Origin: an uncultured Nitrospiraceae bacterium
GTDB taxonomy: Bacteria; Nitrospirota; Thermodesulfovibrionia; Thermodesulfovibrionales; SM23-35
Assembly: GCA_937138415.1 (NCBI GenBank)
Contig: CAKZPA010000003.1
Location: forward strand, 1 to 64,000
Direction: 5' to 3'
Length of the DNA stretch: 64,000 nucleotides
Made by a program: the position numbers and the translations under genes
Part shown: one piece after another, positions 1 through 8,203 of the stretch
How positions within the stretch are numbered: position 1 is the stretch's first letter
Layout: every line of letters begins with the position of its first letter
Notes under the pieces: model-generated
Database searches by the model: none
What the model saw: only the letters and a program-made list of their open reading frames with translations
Told to the model about the DNA's origin: nothing

Positions 1-1
1 C

Positions 2-2593
2 CGCCCTCTGAAAATGATCTTCGACCAGTTTAAGGATCTCATGATCCTTGTACTTATAGCTGCGGCGATCATATCAGGGGTCATCGGTGAACCTAAAGAC
101 ACCATAGCCATAATCGTGATTGTTATGCTCAATGCAGTTATAGGCTTTGTTCAGGAATACAGGGCGGAGAAGGCCATGGCAGCCCTCAAGAGAATGGCCG
201 CGCAATACGCCGTGGTATTAAGAGATGGAGCGCCCAAAACGATCCCGGCTGCCGAACTTGTTCCGGGCGATTTCGTGATGATCGAGGCAGGCAATGTCGT
301 GCCGGCAGATATGAGACTGACAGAGGCCGCACAACTGAAAATTGAAGAAGCTGCGCTCACAGGGGAATCGGTTCCCGCAGAAAAGGATACGGCACTATTG
401 CGCGAAGAGATGGTTCCCATCGGTGACAGGAAAAACATGGCGTATAAGGGCACAACGGTCTCTTATGGCAGGGGTGCGGGCATAGTTGTCGCAACAGGTA
501 TGAACACGGAACTCGGAAATATTGCAGGCATGCTCCAGGATGAAGAAGAGGTGAAAACACCGCTTCAGAAAAGGCTTACCCAATTCGGCAAGAAACTGGC
601 AATTGCTGTCCTTGTCATCTGCGCTGTTATTTTTGTAATCGGCATCTTGAGGGGAGAGCCGCCGGTGTTAATGCTTCTCACCGCGATTTCGCTTGCTGTT
701 GCCGCAATACCGGAAGCGCTTCCCGCCGTGATAACCATATCCCTTGCCCTTGGCGCGAAAAAGATGGCAAGACAGAATGCCCTGATAAGACGGCTCCCGG
801 CTGTTGAGACGCTCGGTTCAGTTACCTACATCTGCTCTGACAAAACCGGGACGCTTACCCAAAATAAAATGACTGTAGAGGAGATATATCTGGATGGTGC
901 TGTTACAAGAATTCATGGAGACAAACGCACAAGCGATGAACCACTCTCCTCTGACATTCCCCTCTATGGTATTTTTATGACTGCTCTTGCAATAAGCAAC
1001 GATGCGACCATGGACGGTGACGGTAGAGTTATCGGTGACCCGACCGAAGTAGCCATGTATGTAGCAGCAAAAAACAACGGGTTCAAGAAGGAAGATTTGT
1101 CGGTGTATCTGCCGAGAGTTTCTGAAGTCCCGTTCGATGCCGAGAGAAAATGCATGACAACGGTGCACAAGTGGACAGTGAACCGGGGAGCGAAAAACTC
1201 AGATAAAATACCTGTTGAAAAAATCGAGTCGTTGGACCTCCAGGACGGCAGGAACTTTCAATTTGTATCCTTCACAAAAGGCGCAGTGGAAACACTGATG
1301 GAGAAGTCTCGGAACATCCTGACATCCTCTGGTGAAAAAGCAATAGATATCCATGAGATCAAAAGAATCAATGACCGAATGGCTGCCGAAGGGTTAAGGG
1401 TTCTGTGTGTTGCGATGAGAAAATGGTCAGAGTTGCCGTCCGATATTACTCCTCAAAGCATAGAGACAGATCTCACTCTTCTGGGGCTTGTCGGCATGAT
1501 GGACCCGCCGAGAGAGGAAGCGCGGGAAGCAATCGCGCTATGCAAAACCGCAGGGATTAAACCCGTGATGATAACAGGGGATCACCCTATCACAGCCAGA
1601 GCGATAGCAAAGAGAATAGGGATCATCGAGGATGGGTCAAAAGCAGTCATTACCGGCAGGGAATTGGAAAAACTGCCGATGGATGAATTTGAAGAAAAGG
1701 TCGAACAGATAAGGGTGTATGCAAGAGTTGCTCCTGAGCAGAAATTGAAGATAGTGAAGGCGCTTCAGGATAAGGGGCAGTTTGTGGCAATGACGGGCGA
1801 TGGAGTAAATGATGCCCCTGCGTTAAAAAGGGCGGATATCGGTGTAGCTATGGGCATTACAGGAACGGATGTATCAAAAGAAGCGTCGCATATGATCCTT
1901 CTGGATGACAATTTTGCCACCATTGTAAGGGCAGTTAAAGAAGGGAGAAGAATATTTGATAATATTCGCAAGTTTATTAAATATACCATGACCAGTAACT
2001 CGGGGGAAATATGGACCATTTTTCTTGCCCCTTTTTTCGGTTTGCCGATCCCTTTGCTGCCGATTCATATCCTGTGGATTAATCTTGTGACCGATGGACT
2101 TCCCGGACTCGCCCTTGCAGCAGAGCCTGCAGAAAAGAATATCATGAAAAGGCCGCCCAGACACCCGCAGGAAAGTGTTTTTGCTCACGGTCTTGGGACC
2201 CATATTATATGGGTCGGACTTTTCATGGGATTTGTAGCCCTCTTTACCCAGGCGTGGGCTATCAAGTCGGGAAACGCCCACTGGCAAACTATGGTTTTCA
2301 CGGTTTTATGCCTCAGTCAGATGGGGCACGTCCTTGCAATAAGATCGGAAAAGGAATCTCTTTTCAGTATGGGACTTTACACCAACAAGCCTCTTTGGGG
2401 AGCCTTTGCTCTCACATTTGTATTGCAGATGGCAACCATATATGTGCCATTCTTAAATCCTATTTTCAAGACGGTGCCGCTGACCCTCTCTGAACTCATG
2501 TTTACCCTTGCCCTCTCCTCATTGGTATTCGTTGCAGTAGAGGTCGAAAAACTTTTGAAAAGGAGAAAAGATGCCGTTCAGTTGCGGAAATAA
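2..2593 (+). CDS. P-type cation-transporting ATPase, Ca2+ type (5' end outside window)
   Basis: This is a membrane pump that couples ATP hydrolysis to export of a cation, most likely Ca2+ (P2 family). The reading frame is open from base 2 and reads RPLK before the first ATG at 14, so the usual N-terminal cytoplasmic segment of about 70 residues lies outside the window. Counting from that ATG, the actuator motif TGES is near residue 116, the phosphorylated aspartate is in DKTGTLTQ near residue 276, and the hinge motif GDGVNDAP is near residue 595. The M4 segment has PEALP in place of the usual PEGLP, and M6 has NLVTDGLPGLALA, which resembles Ca2+ pumps. Six C-terminal membrane segments follow. 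The gene lies in the AT-richer left end. Ion specificity is inferred from motifs only. Confidence 0.9.
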   Translation, partial: RPLKMIFDQFKDLMILVLIAAAIISGVIGEPKDTIAIIVIVMLNAVIGFVQEYRAEKAMAALKRMAAQYAVVLRDGAPKTIPAAELVPGDFVMIEAGNVVPADMRLTEAAQLKIEEAALTGESVPAEKDTALLREEMVPIGDRKNMAYKGTTVSYGRGAGIVVATGMNTELGNIAGMLQDEEEVKTPLQKRLTQFGKKLAIAVLVICAVIFVIGILRGEPPVLMLLTAISLAVAAIPEALPAVITISLALGAKKMARQNALIRRLPAVETLGSVTYICSDKTGTLTQNKMTVEEIYLDGAVTRIHGDKRTSDEPLSSDIPLYGIFMTALAISNDATMDGDGRVIGDPTEVAMYVAAKNNGFKKEDLSVYLPRVSEVPFDAERKCMTTVHKWTVNRGAKNSDKIPVEKIESLDLQDGRNFQFVSFTKGAVETLMEKSRNILTSSGEKAIDIHEIKRINDRMAAEGLRVLCVAMRKWSELPSDITPQSIETDLTLLGLVGMMDPPREEAREAIALCKTAGIKPVMITGDHPITARAIAKRIGIIEDGSKAVITGRELEKLPMDEFEEKVEQIRVYARVAPEQKLKIVKALQDKGQFVAMTGDGVNDAPALKRADIGVAMGITGTDVSKEASHMILLDDNFATIVRAVKEGRRIFDNIRKFIKYTMTSNSGEIWTIFLAPFFGLPIPLLPIHILWINLVTDGLPGLALAAEPAEKNIMKRPPRHPQESVFAHGLGTHIIWVGLFMGFVALFTQAWAIKSGNAHWQTMVFTVLCLSQMGHVLAIRSEKESLFSMGLYTNKPLWGAFALTFVLQMATIYVPFLNPIFKTVPLTLSELMFTLALSSLVFVAVEVEKLLKRRKDAVQLRK

Positions 2594-2647
2594 GAAGCAC
2601 ACGTGCAGCAGAAACAAAATGATATTCTACGAAAGAGGGGGTAAATC

Positions 2648-3145
2648 ATGGCCAAACCGATTGTCGGCATACTCATGGGAAGTGACAGTGATCTCGATGT
2701 CATGGAAAAAGCTGCAGAGGTTTTGAAGGAAATGAAAATACCATATGAACTGGACATAAGCTCAGCGCACAGAATGCCCGAAAAAACTGCGGAGTACGCG
2801 TAAACCGCCAGAGAACGAGGGATTGAAGTAATCATTGCAGGCGCCGGCATGGCAGCTCATCTCGCAGGGGCAATTGCAGCAAATACCACGCTGCCGGTAA
2901 TAGGGGTGCCCATCAAGTCAGGCGCACTGAACGGCGTGGATTCCCTGTACTCCACAGTTCAGATGCCACCAGGCATTCCGGTGGCAACGGTTGCAAATAG
3001 ACGGCGCAAAGAATGCGGCATACCTTGCCTGTTCAATTCTTTCGATAAAATATCCTGAGGTCGCGGAAAGATTAGAATCTTTCAAAGCAAAAACAAAAAA
3101 TCACTGATGGAAAAATCAGAACAACTGATGAGAAAGGAGGGATAA
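2648..3145 (+). pseudogene. purE: purE pseudogene (N5-carboxyaminoimidazole ribonucleotide mutase)
   Basis: The translated remains match PurE, the mutase that converts N5-CAIR to CAIR in purine synthesis: [33 protein letters not shown] and [20 protein letters not shown] are all recognisable. The frame is broken by an in-frame TAA at 2801-2803, at a position where most homologues have a charged residue. A frameshift follows near 3000: the family sequence resumes in another frame as [12 protein letters not shown] and VAERLESFK. A second frameshift near 3100 leads to the C-terminal KSEQLMRKEG and a stop at 3143-3145. One substitution plus two frameshifts point to a decayed copy. A functional purE presumably exists elsewhere, which cannot be seen here. 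Confidence 0.88.
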
Positions 3146-3147
3146 AA

Positions 3148-3399
3148 ATGATCTGTCCGAGGTGCAACTCTGAATTAGTTGAAATTGCAAAACATGGCGT
3201 CGTCCTTGATAACCGCACATCATGCGGTGGCATCTAGCTTGATAAGGGTGAACTCTGGTAAATTATGAGGCAGTTGAAACAGGCCGAGGAAGCCCTAGAT
3301 GAAGAACTCACGCCTCTCTAGAAGGATAAAGAATATTATGACAACTACCGACGGAAGAAAAAGTCTATACGGGGAAAATTATCTGACATTTTCGACTGA
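3148..3399 (+). pseudogene. Decayed TFIIB-type zinc-ribbon protein
   Basis: Reading from the ATG at 3148 gives MICPRCNSELVEI, then a degenerate CGGI followed by a stop, then LDKGEL, which is the zf-TFIIB pattern CPxC...C..CxGIWLDxGEL. Three in-frame stops interrupt it at 3235-3237, 3259-3261 and 3319-3321, yet the frame continues to a natural-looking end at 3397-3399 (KLSDIFD). The first stop replaces the family's conserved Trp (TGG to TAG), and the second zinc-binding pair has lost a Cys (NRTSCGG). It lies immediately after the purE relic and upstream of an intact relative at 3629. Confidence 0.8.
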
Positions 3400-3417
3400 C
3401 GTTTCACGGATGTCTTT

Positions 3418-3648
3418 ATGTACAGAACTGTTCGACAGGTGAAGCGGCTTTTCATAGCAGTAATAGGAGCGACTATTCTGGCGATTGGGCTTGTGATGGT
3501 AGTCCTGCCCGGTCCGGCTATAGTCGTGATCCCCATAGGCTTGGGCATTCTCGCTACCGAATTTATATGGGCGAGGAACTTGTTAAAAACCATCAACAAC
3601 AGGATTCAAACGAGAAAGGGAGGTATGTATGCCGGAAAAACCGAGTGA
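3418..3648 (+). CDS. Small PGPGW-family transmembrane protein
   Basis: A 76-residue protein with two hydrophobic segments (about residues 13-30 and 32-48) around the motif VMVVLPGPAIVVIPIGLGIL, typical of the PGPGW family of putative transmembrane proteins, whose function is unknown. A basic N-terminus precedes the membrane hairpin and a charged tail follows. The last 20 bases overlap the next zinc-ribbon gene, so the two are probably co-transcribed. No convincing ribosome binding site is seen before the ATG at 3418. Confidence 0.7.
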   Translation: MYRTVRQVKRLFIAVIGATILAIGLVMVVLPGPAIVVIPIGLGILATEFIWARNLLKTINNRIQTRKGGMYAGKTE

Positions 3649-3934
3649 AAAAGAAGACGAGTATTTTTTGAGAATGGAATTCGAAAGACTGAAAAAGATA
3701 GAACAGGAAAAGCAAGCGAAACTTGCGAAAGAAGAAAAAGAAAAGCGCAAAAGCCTGCACTTCATGAAATGTCCGAAATGCGGGATGGAGCTGATAGAAA
3801 TCGACTTTAAAGGGATAAAAGTCGATAAATGTTCTGAATGCGAAGGCATATGGCTCGACGCAGGCGAGTTTGAGGCAGCGTCAAAACTCGACAAAGGCGG
3901 GATAGACAAATTATTCAGCGTCTTCAAAAAGTAG
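3629..3934 (+). CDS. TFIIB-type zinc-ribbon protein with N-terminal charged helix
   Basis: A 101-residue protein. Residues 1-45 are rich in Lys and Glu and probably form a coiled coil (FERLKKIEQEKQAKLAKEEK). Residues 47-85 are a zf-TFIIB zinc ribbon with CPKCGMELIEID and CSECEGIWLDAGEFE, giving the expected four cysteines. The role of this bacterial family is unknown. A good ribosome binding site (GGGAGG) precedes the ATG at 3629. It is the intact relative of the decayed copy at 3148. Confidence 0.8.
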   Translation: MPEKPSEKEDEYFLRMEFERLKKIEQEKQAKLAKEEKEKRKSLHFMKCPKCGMELIEIDFKGIKVDKCSECEGIWLDAGEFEAASKLDKGGIDKLFSVFKK

Positions 3935-3980
3935 GATGTATCTGTGAGACCTGTGTTCAATTAGGCCATAGGAGATACGG

Positions 3981-4011
3981 TGACCGAGTCCGCCTGCTGC
4001 GGATTCGGTCA
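3981..4011. repeat. Near-perfect hairpin downstream of the zinc-ribbon gene
   Basis: A 13-bp stem (tgaccga...tcggtca outside, tccgc/gcgga inside) closes a 5-base loop with one wobble pair. There is no long T tract, so it is only a possible terminator for the 3418-3934 pair. It could also be near the left boundary of the transposase relic that follows. Confidence 0.5.
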
Positions 4012-4038
4012 TCATGCTATTTCAGTTATCCATAATGA

Positions 4039-5141
4039 AGCTTTGCGCACTATGTTCGCAAGCTGACCAAATCAAAAGCCATGAAAGACAATCTCCGGCA
4101 CATAGGGCTTGCCCTGGCGGTTGACCGGGATTGGGGGGTACCCCTCTTTTTCCGCCTGTATCCTGCCAATGAGCATGACAGCCGGGTCATTCACAAGATA
4201 CTCGATGCCCTGTATGAGCAGATACACTCCTGTACCGGCGATAAAAGAGGGGTCACCCTTGTCTTTGATAAAGGGAACAACTCCGAGGATTTGATAGATC
4301 GTCTGGAGGAAAGCCGACATCATTTCATAGGGTCCAGAAGTCACTATCATCACGATGACTTGTGCGGCATCCCTCTCGAACAGTACCACGGCATATTGAT
4401 CGAACCAGGGGGAGGAGAGCTCCCGGTATATGAAACCACGAGAGAACTTTACGGCAAACTACGACGGATTCTGATTACCTATAATAAGGCGACTATGAGG
4501 AGAAAGGTGTTCCGTCTGGAGCATGCCATGGAGATGGCCCCCAAGGCCGTCTCTGAATTCAGACGATCTGTAAAACACGCTGACGGACGCTTTACGGAGG
4601 AGTCCCTCAGGAGGCAGGCGGAGGATATGTTGGATCGATGGCATATCCGCCCCTTCTTTGATATCGAGATCATCAGGTCAGGTGAGTACTTCAAGGCCGG
4701 TATACGGAAGAACCATACGACTATCGGGAAAGCCGTGAAGCGTTTTGGCAAAACCATTCTGTTGACGAACCGGGAAACGCTCTCGCCTGAAGAGATCGTA
4801 AAAGTCTATCGGGATAGATACTTCATTGAGAATGCTTTCAGGATTACCAAATCCGATCACTTTGTCAAAATGGATCCGGCATTCCACTGGACCGATAGCA
4901 AAATCAGGGCGCATGCGCTCACGTGCATGATTGCATTGCTTCTGGTGAAACTCAGCCACCGGCGGGCACAAAAAATGGATATGACGAAGGGATCGAATCG
5001 TTCATGTATGAACTGAGAGGCGTACGCACTACATTGCTGTGGTATCCGGGTTCAACAAAATCCTATCGTCACCTTTGCAGCCTAACGGAACGCCAGAAGG
5101 TGCTTCTACGTCACCGTGGCCTTAAGCTCTCCGAAAGTTAG
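4039..5141 (+). pseudogene. IS4/IS1634-like DDE transposase relic
   Basis: The conceptual protein has VDRDWGVPLFFRLYPANEHD (first catalytic Asp region), LVFDKGNNS (second Asp), and the exact IS4-superfamily signature Y-x2-R-x3-E-x6-K in the stretch beginning YRDRYFIEN, so it is a DDE transposase. The N-terminal 150-200 residues expected for this family are missing, since a stop at 4036-4038 closes the frame upstream. A frameshift near 4970 moves the C-terminal end (ELRGVRTTLL through RHRGLKLSES) into another frame that ends at 5141. No terminal inverted repeats were recognised. It sits exactly where the base composition changes. Confidence 0.8.
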
Positions 5142-5176
5142 GTAGTCGCTTCTATAATCTTGTTTCTTATGTGATA

Positions 5177-5602
5177 TCAATTGGTTAGCCGCTTCGCACC
5201 TTCATATTGGCGAAACTCGGGTGAAAACGCAACGCCCTCTCTCCGAATACGTTCGTAAAATGGTGTGTGCCACTTCTTCTCTTCGTCAAAGGCTTCGGCA
5301 TCCTTGATCACGGGACTGAATGATACGCCGCTTTTCAGTTCCTCTTCGATGAATATGTCGATGATCTCGCTTTCAATGGCGGGGTCGCGATCTTTGCCGA
5401 CAACAGGCACGTCGACATCAGACCACTGGTGATGATCCCCTCTCACCCGTGAGCCAAACGCGTAGATCCCTTGGACCCTGTCAGGGAAACGCTCTCGAAG
5501 CCGAGCCGTGAGGGCTCTGAGCGCGTTTCTTTCAAGCCAGAACACAACGTCATTATCCAAAAGCGTTCCGGACAGCTCTTGCACGGCTGCCGCATGATTC
5601 AA
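5177..5602 (-). CDS. MNT-type nucleotidyltransferase domain protein
   Basis: The protein carries the minimal nucleotidyltransferase signature: YAFGSRVRGDHHQWSDVDV supplies the GS motif and the DxD metal site, followed by VPVVGKDRD. Such domains are found in antitoxin-like MNT proteins and in adenylyltransferases, and no HEPN partner is next to it. The start is uncertain. The frame extends further upstream, but that part overlaps the end of the histidine kinase gene, so I place the start at the TTG at 5602, preceded by GGGAGG at a rather long distance; a GTG at 5584 is an alternative. It lies between the transposase relic and the two-component genes, and is probably an accessory gene. Confidence 0.65.
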   Translation of the reverse strand: MNHAAAVQELSGTLLDNDVVFWLERNALRALTARLRERFPDRVQGIYAFGSRVRGDHHQWSDVDVPVVGKDRDPAIESEIIDIFIEEELKSGVSFSPVIKDAEAFDEEKKWHTPFYERIRREGVAFSPEFRQYEGAKRLTN

Positions 5603-5657
5603 AAGACCGCTTTCCGCCTCCCTGGACAGGAGGGACGAGTGTCGAACATGACGTTCG

Positions 5658-7031
5658 TCAGATGCCAATTTCCGTCGCTTTCGGCAGCGTGATGGTGAAC
5701 GCGCTCCCTTTGTCCGGAACGCTCTCGACCGAAATATCGCCGCCATGGGCTTTCACGATCCAGTGGGTAATCGCGAGACCGAGCCCCGTTCCCCCAAGAC
5801 GTCTGGACCGATTTCTCTCCACCCGATAGAACCGTTCGAAGATGCGAGGGGTCTGGTCCTCGGGGATCCCGATCCCCGTGTCGCGCACCGTGATGGTGAC
5901 CGAGCCGTCCGTCGCACGGGATTGCACGGAGACGCTCCCTCCGCGGGGCGTGTACTTGATGGCGTTGTCGATGACATTCGACCACGCCTGCTCGAGAAGC
6001 TCGATGTCGCCATTCAGCTCGACGTCTTCCTGAAAGTCGCCCGCGAGCGCGATTCCCGCTGCCTGCGCCCTCTGCGCGAATCCTTCGACGATCCGCTCGA
6101 GGGCGTGTTTGACGTCGAACCACTGCCGGCGGAGCGCCAGTATCTTGTGATCCGCCCTCGAGAGGAACAAGAGGTTGTCCATGAGACGCGAGAGCCTGAT
6201 AACGTCGGACAGATTATTCTTCAGCAGGTCCTCGTATTCCTCCGCGGTCCGCTTCTTCCGCAGAGCGACCTCGATATTTCCTCTCAAAGACGTGAGGGGC
6301 GATCGTATCTCGTGAGAAACGTCCGCGGTGAATCGCTTTTGAAACTCCAGAGAGCGCTTCACGTTCTCGACGACATCGTTCAGAATCGCGCCGAGTTCTT
6401 TCACTTCGCTCCCGTAGGCGTCCATCGTCAATCGTTTGTCCCATTGGCCCTCTTTGATCCGACTCGCAAACTGCCTCACGTCATCGACGAACCGAAGCAG
6501 CCTCCCCGAGTAAATCCACCCGAGCAATGCCACGACGGAGATCATCGGGGTGATCGAAAAGATCAGCAGCTTTTTGAGTTCCGCCAATGACAGCTCGACG
6601 CCCTCCTGCGATGTCCTCAGCCTGAGAACCGTATCCGCGTCGACAGGGTAATACAGCAATCGGAATTTCTCGGACTTATGCTCGACCGATTCGAAACCGG
6701 AATCCCCTGCCAACGCCCGGCGGACCACCCCCTTGTTCATAGGCCACGGATGCGCGCTGTCCAGATAGGCGATGGTGACTTTTCCCTGGCGGCTCATCAC
6801 CTGATAAAACTGGTCGTTCACGATTTTGAGGTACTCCACCGTGATCGTGGGATTCGCCGGTTCCCTGCCGGCGGCGCCTTCCCTCGCGGCGGCGATGAGC
6901 GAACGGTCGAGCGAATCCATGAGGGCGTTCCGATAGGCAAGGAAGACGAGGGAGCCGGAGACGACGATCAAGAGCCCGGCGACGAGCGTCGTGACGAGGA
7001 CGAACCGCCCTCTGAACGTTTCACGCATCAT
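5658..7031 (-). CDS. Sensor histidine kinase
   Basis: A 457-residue membrane kinase that autophosphorylates and passes phosphate to the regulator encoded just upstream. There is a transmembrane segment at about residues 10-32, a periplasmic sensor domain of roughly 120 residues, a second membrane segment at about 155-173, then a HAMP linker. The H-box is VSHEIRSPLTSLRG with the phosphorylated His at 240. ATP-binding motifs are NVIDNAIKYTP (N box), DTGIGIP (G1), RIFERFYRVE (F) and GGTGLGLAI (G2). The start (ATGATG) overlaps the response regulator by 11 bases, as in translationally coupled pairs. The signal sensed is unknown. Confidence 0.93.
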   Translation of the reverse strand: MMRETFRGRFVLVTTLVAGLLIVVSGSLVFLAYRNALMDSLDRSLIAAAREGAAGREPANPTITVEYLKIVNDQFYQVMSRQGKVTIAYLDSAHPWPMNKGVVRRALAGDSGFESVEHKSEKFRLLYYPVDADTVLRLRTSQEGVELSLAELKKLLIFSITPMISVVALLGWIYSGRLLRFVDDVRQFASRIKEGQWDKRLTMDAYGSEVKELGAILNDVVENVKRSLEFQKRFTADVSHEIRSPLTSLRGNIEVALRKKRTAEEYEDLLKNNLSDVIRLSRLMDNLLFLSRADHKILALRRQWFDVKHALERIVEGFAQRAQAAGIALAGDFQEDVELNGDIELLEQAWSNVIDNAIKYTPRGGSVSVQSRATDGSVTITVRDTGIGIPEDQTPRIFERFYRVERNRSRRLGGTGLGLAITHWIVKAHGGDISVESVPDKGSAFTITLPKATEIGI

Positions 7032-7698
7032 CGCCGCTCTTCATGATGTAGCCGACTCCGCGAACCGTATGGATGAGTTTCCGCGCGAATCCCGCGTCCA
7101 TTTTTTCCCGGAGGGACTTGACGTGCACATCGACGATGTTGGTGCCGGGGGAAAAGTCGTACCCCCACACATTCTCGATTATCTGTGTTCGCGACAGCAC
7201 TCTCCCTTTGTTCCGGAGGAAATAGGCGAGCATCGAAAATTCCTTCTGTGTGAGGGCAATCTCCTTCCCGCCCCGATAGACGCGCCGCGCAAGGAGATCC
7301 ACTCTCAGATCATCGAGAGACAGTTCGCTCGTCAGATCGGCTCGCCGCCTGAGCAACACCCTGATGCGCGCGACGAGTTCCGAGAACGCGAACGGCTTGA
7401 CGAGGTAGTCGTCCGCGCCTCCCTCGAGCCCTTCGACCTTCCTCTCCACGGAGTCCACAGCGGTGAGCATGAGGATCGGTCGCGCGACTCCCTTCGCGCG
7501 CAGGGCCCTGCACAGGGCGATCCCGTCCATGCCGGGGAGCATGACATCGAGAATGAGAAGGTCGAAATCGCCCTCGGTCGCCATCAGCAGTCCCTCGGGC
7601 CCGTCCGTCGCCACATCGACCGTGAAGGCTTCTTCCTCGAGCCCCTTCTTGATGAAGGCCGCAACATTCTGCTCGTCTTCAACTAAAAGGATACGCAT
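7021..7698 (-). CDS. OmpR-family response regulator
   Basis: A 225-residue two-domain regulator. The receiver domain spans residues 1-115 with acidic pocket VEDE, phosphoacceptor Asp51 (LILDVMLPGMDG), Thr in LMLTA and Lys in LVKPF. Residues 130-220 form a winged-helix DNA-binding domain (LTQKEFSMLAYFLRNKGRV, then DVHVKSLREKMD and HTVRGVGYIM). It is the partner of the histidine kinase that it overlaps by 11 bases. Regulated genes are unknown. Confidence 0.95.
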   Translation of the reverse strand: MRILLVEDEQNVAAFIKKGLEEEAFTVDVATDGPEGLLMATEGDFDLLILDVMLPGMDGIALCRALRAKGVARPILMLTAVDSVERKVEGLEGGADDYLVKPFAFSELVARIRVLLRRRADLTSELSLDDLRVDLLARRVYRGGKEIALTQKEFSMLAYFLRNKGRVLSRTQIIENVWGYDFSPGTNIVDVHVKSLREKMDAGFARKLIHTVRGVGYIMKSGDDA

Positions 7699-7716
7699 CG
7701 CTTTCCCCTCTCTTCT

Positions 7717-7743
7717 GTCACCCTGAGCGTGCCGAAGGGTCCC
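7717..7743. repeat. REP-like element, copy 1 (ccctgagcgtgccgaaggg core)
   Basis: Intergenic 27-bp sequence of the widespread type CCCTGAGC...GAAGGG. It can form a short hairpin (ccct/aggg). A related copy at 47754-47780 has tcct/agga in the same stem, so both arms changed together. Confidence 0.55.
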
Positions 7744-7766
7744 GCTGTTCTCTCCCGAATCCCGTG

Positions 7767-7772
7767 TATACT
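7767..7772 (+). promoter_or_regulatory. Candidate -10 box for a near-leaderless transcript
   Basis: TATACT lies six bases before the ATG at 7779. A start of transcription at the usual distance would fall at about the A of that ATG. No -35 element was recognised. Confidence 0.35.
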
Positions 7773-7778
7773 ATCGGC

Positions 7779-8054
7779 ATGCACCCCGATGAACTCGACG
7801 AAGCACTCGGCATCACGCGGTGCGCGCAATGCGGCCATCGACTCGAAGGTGAAATCGAATGCCCCGTCTGCGGCGGATACTACCGCTCCTCGCAGGAGAA
7901 GCACCGGGTACCGACCTGGGTCTACGTTACCGCCTGCTTCCTCACGTCCCCCGTGAGTATCTATTTCATCATCAGGAGCAAACGGCTCACCGCGCGCCAA
8001 AAAATCCTCGCGGCATCGGGCTGCCTCCTCTGGGCGTTCCTTCTGCTGCGATAG
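7779..8054 (+). CDS. Small zinc-ribbon membrane protein of unknown function
   Basis: A 91-residue protein. Residues 13-36 contain two CxxC pairs (RCAQCGHRL and ECPVCGGYY), a zinc-ribbon arrangement. The rest has a hydrophobic segment (WVYVTACFLTSPVSIYFII) and a second near the C-terminus (GCLLWAFLLL), separated by a basic loop. I choose the ATG at 7779 over an upstream GTG at 7764 because the GTG lies inside a candidate -10 box. I do not recognise the family. Confidence 0.6.
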   Translation: MHPDELDEALGITRCAQCGHRLEGEIECPVCGGYYRSSQEKHRVPTWVYVTACFLTSPVSIYFIIRSKRLTARQKILAASGCLLWAFLLLR

Positions 8055-8153
8055 GTCGCGGCGTCGCGCGACGAGGCGCACCGTAGTCATTCATCGCAAT
8101 CAACGCGATCCCACTGTTAAAGAGAGGGCGCGGCAGCGCTATCGCCCCGCGAT

Positions 8154-8202
8154 GACTTCCGGTTTTTGACTTCTGACCTTTGACTCCCGACTTTCGGCTT
8201 CC
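8154..8202. repeat. Array of seven degenerate heptanucleotides
   Basis: Seven consecutive 7-base units fit the pattern G-R-Y-T-Y-Y-Y, consensus GACTTYC, starting at 8154, 8161, 8168, 8175, 8182, 8189 and 8196. The array ends one base before the stop codon of the Crp-like gene on the minus strand. A shorter array of the same type lies inside the TatD gene at 13806-13833. Confidence 0.75.
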
Positions 8203-8203
8203 C

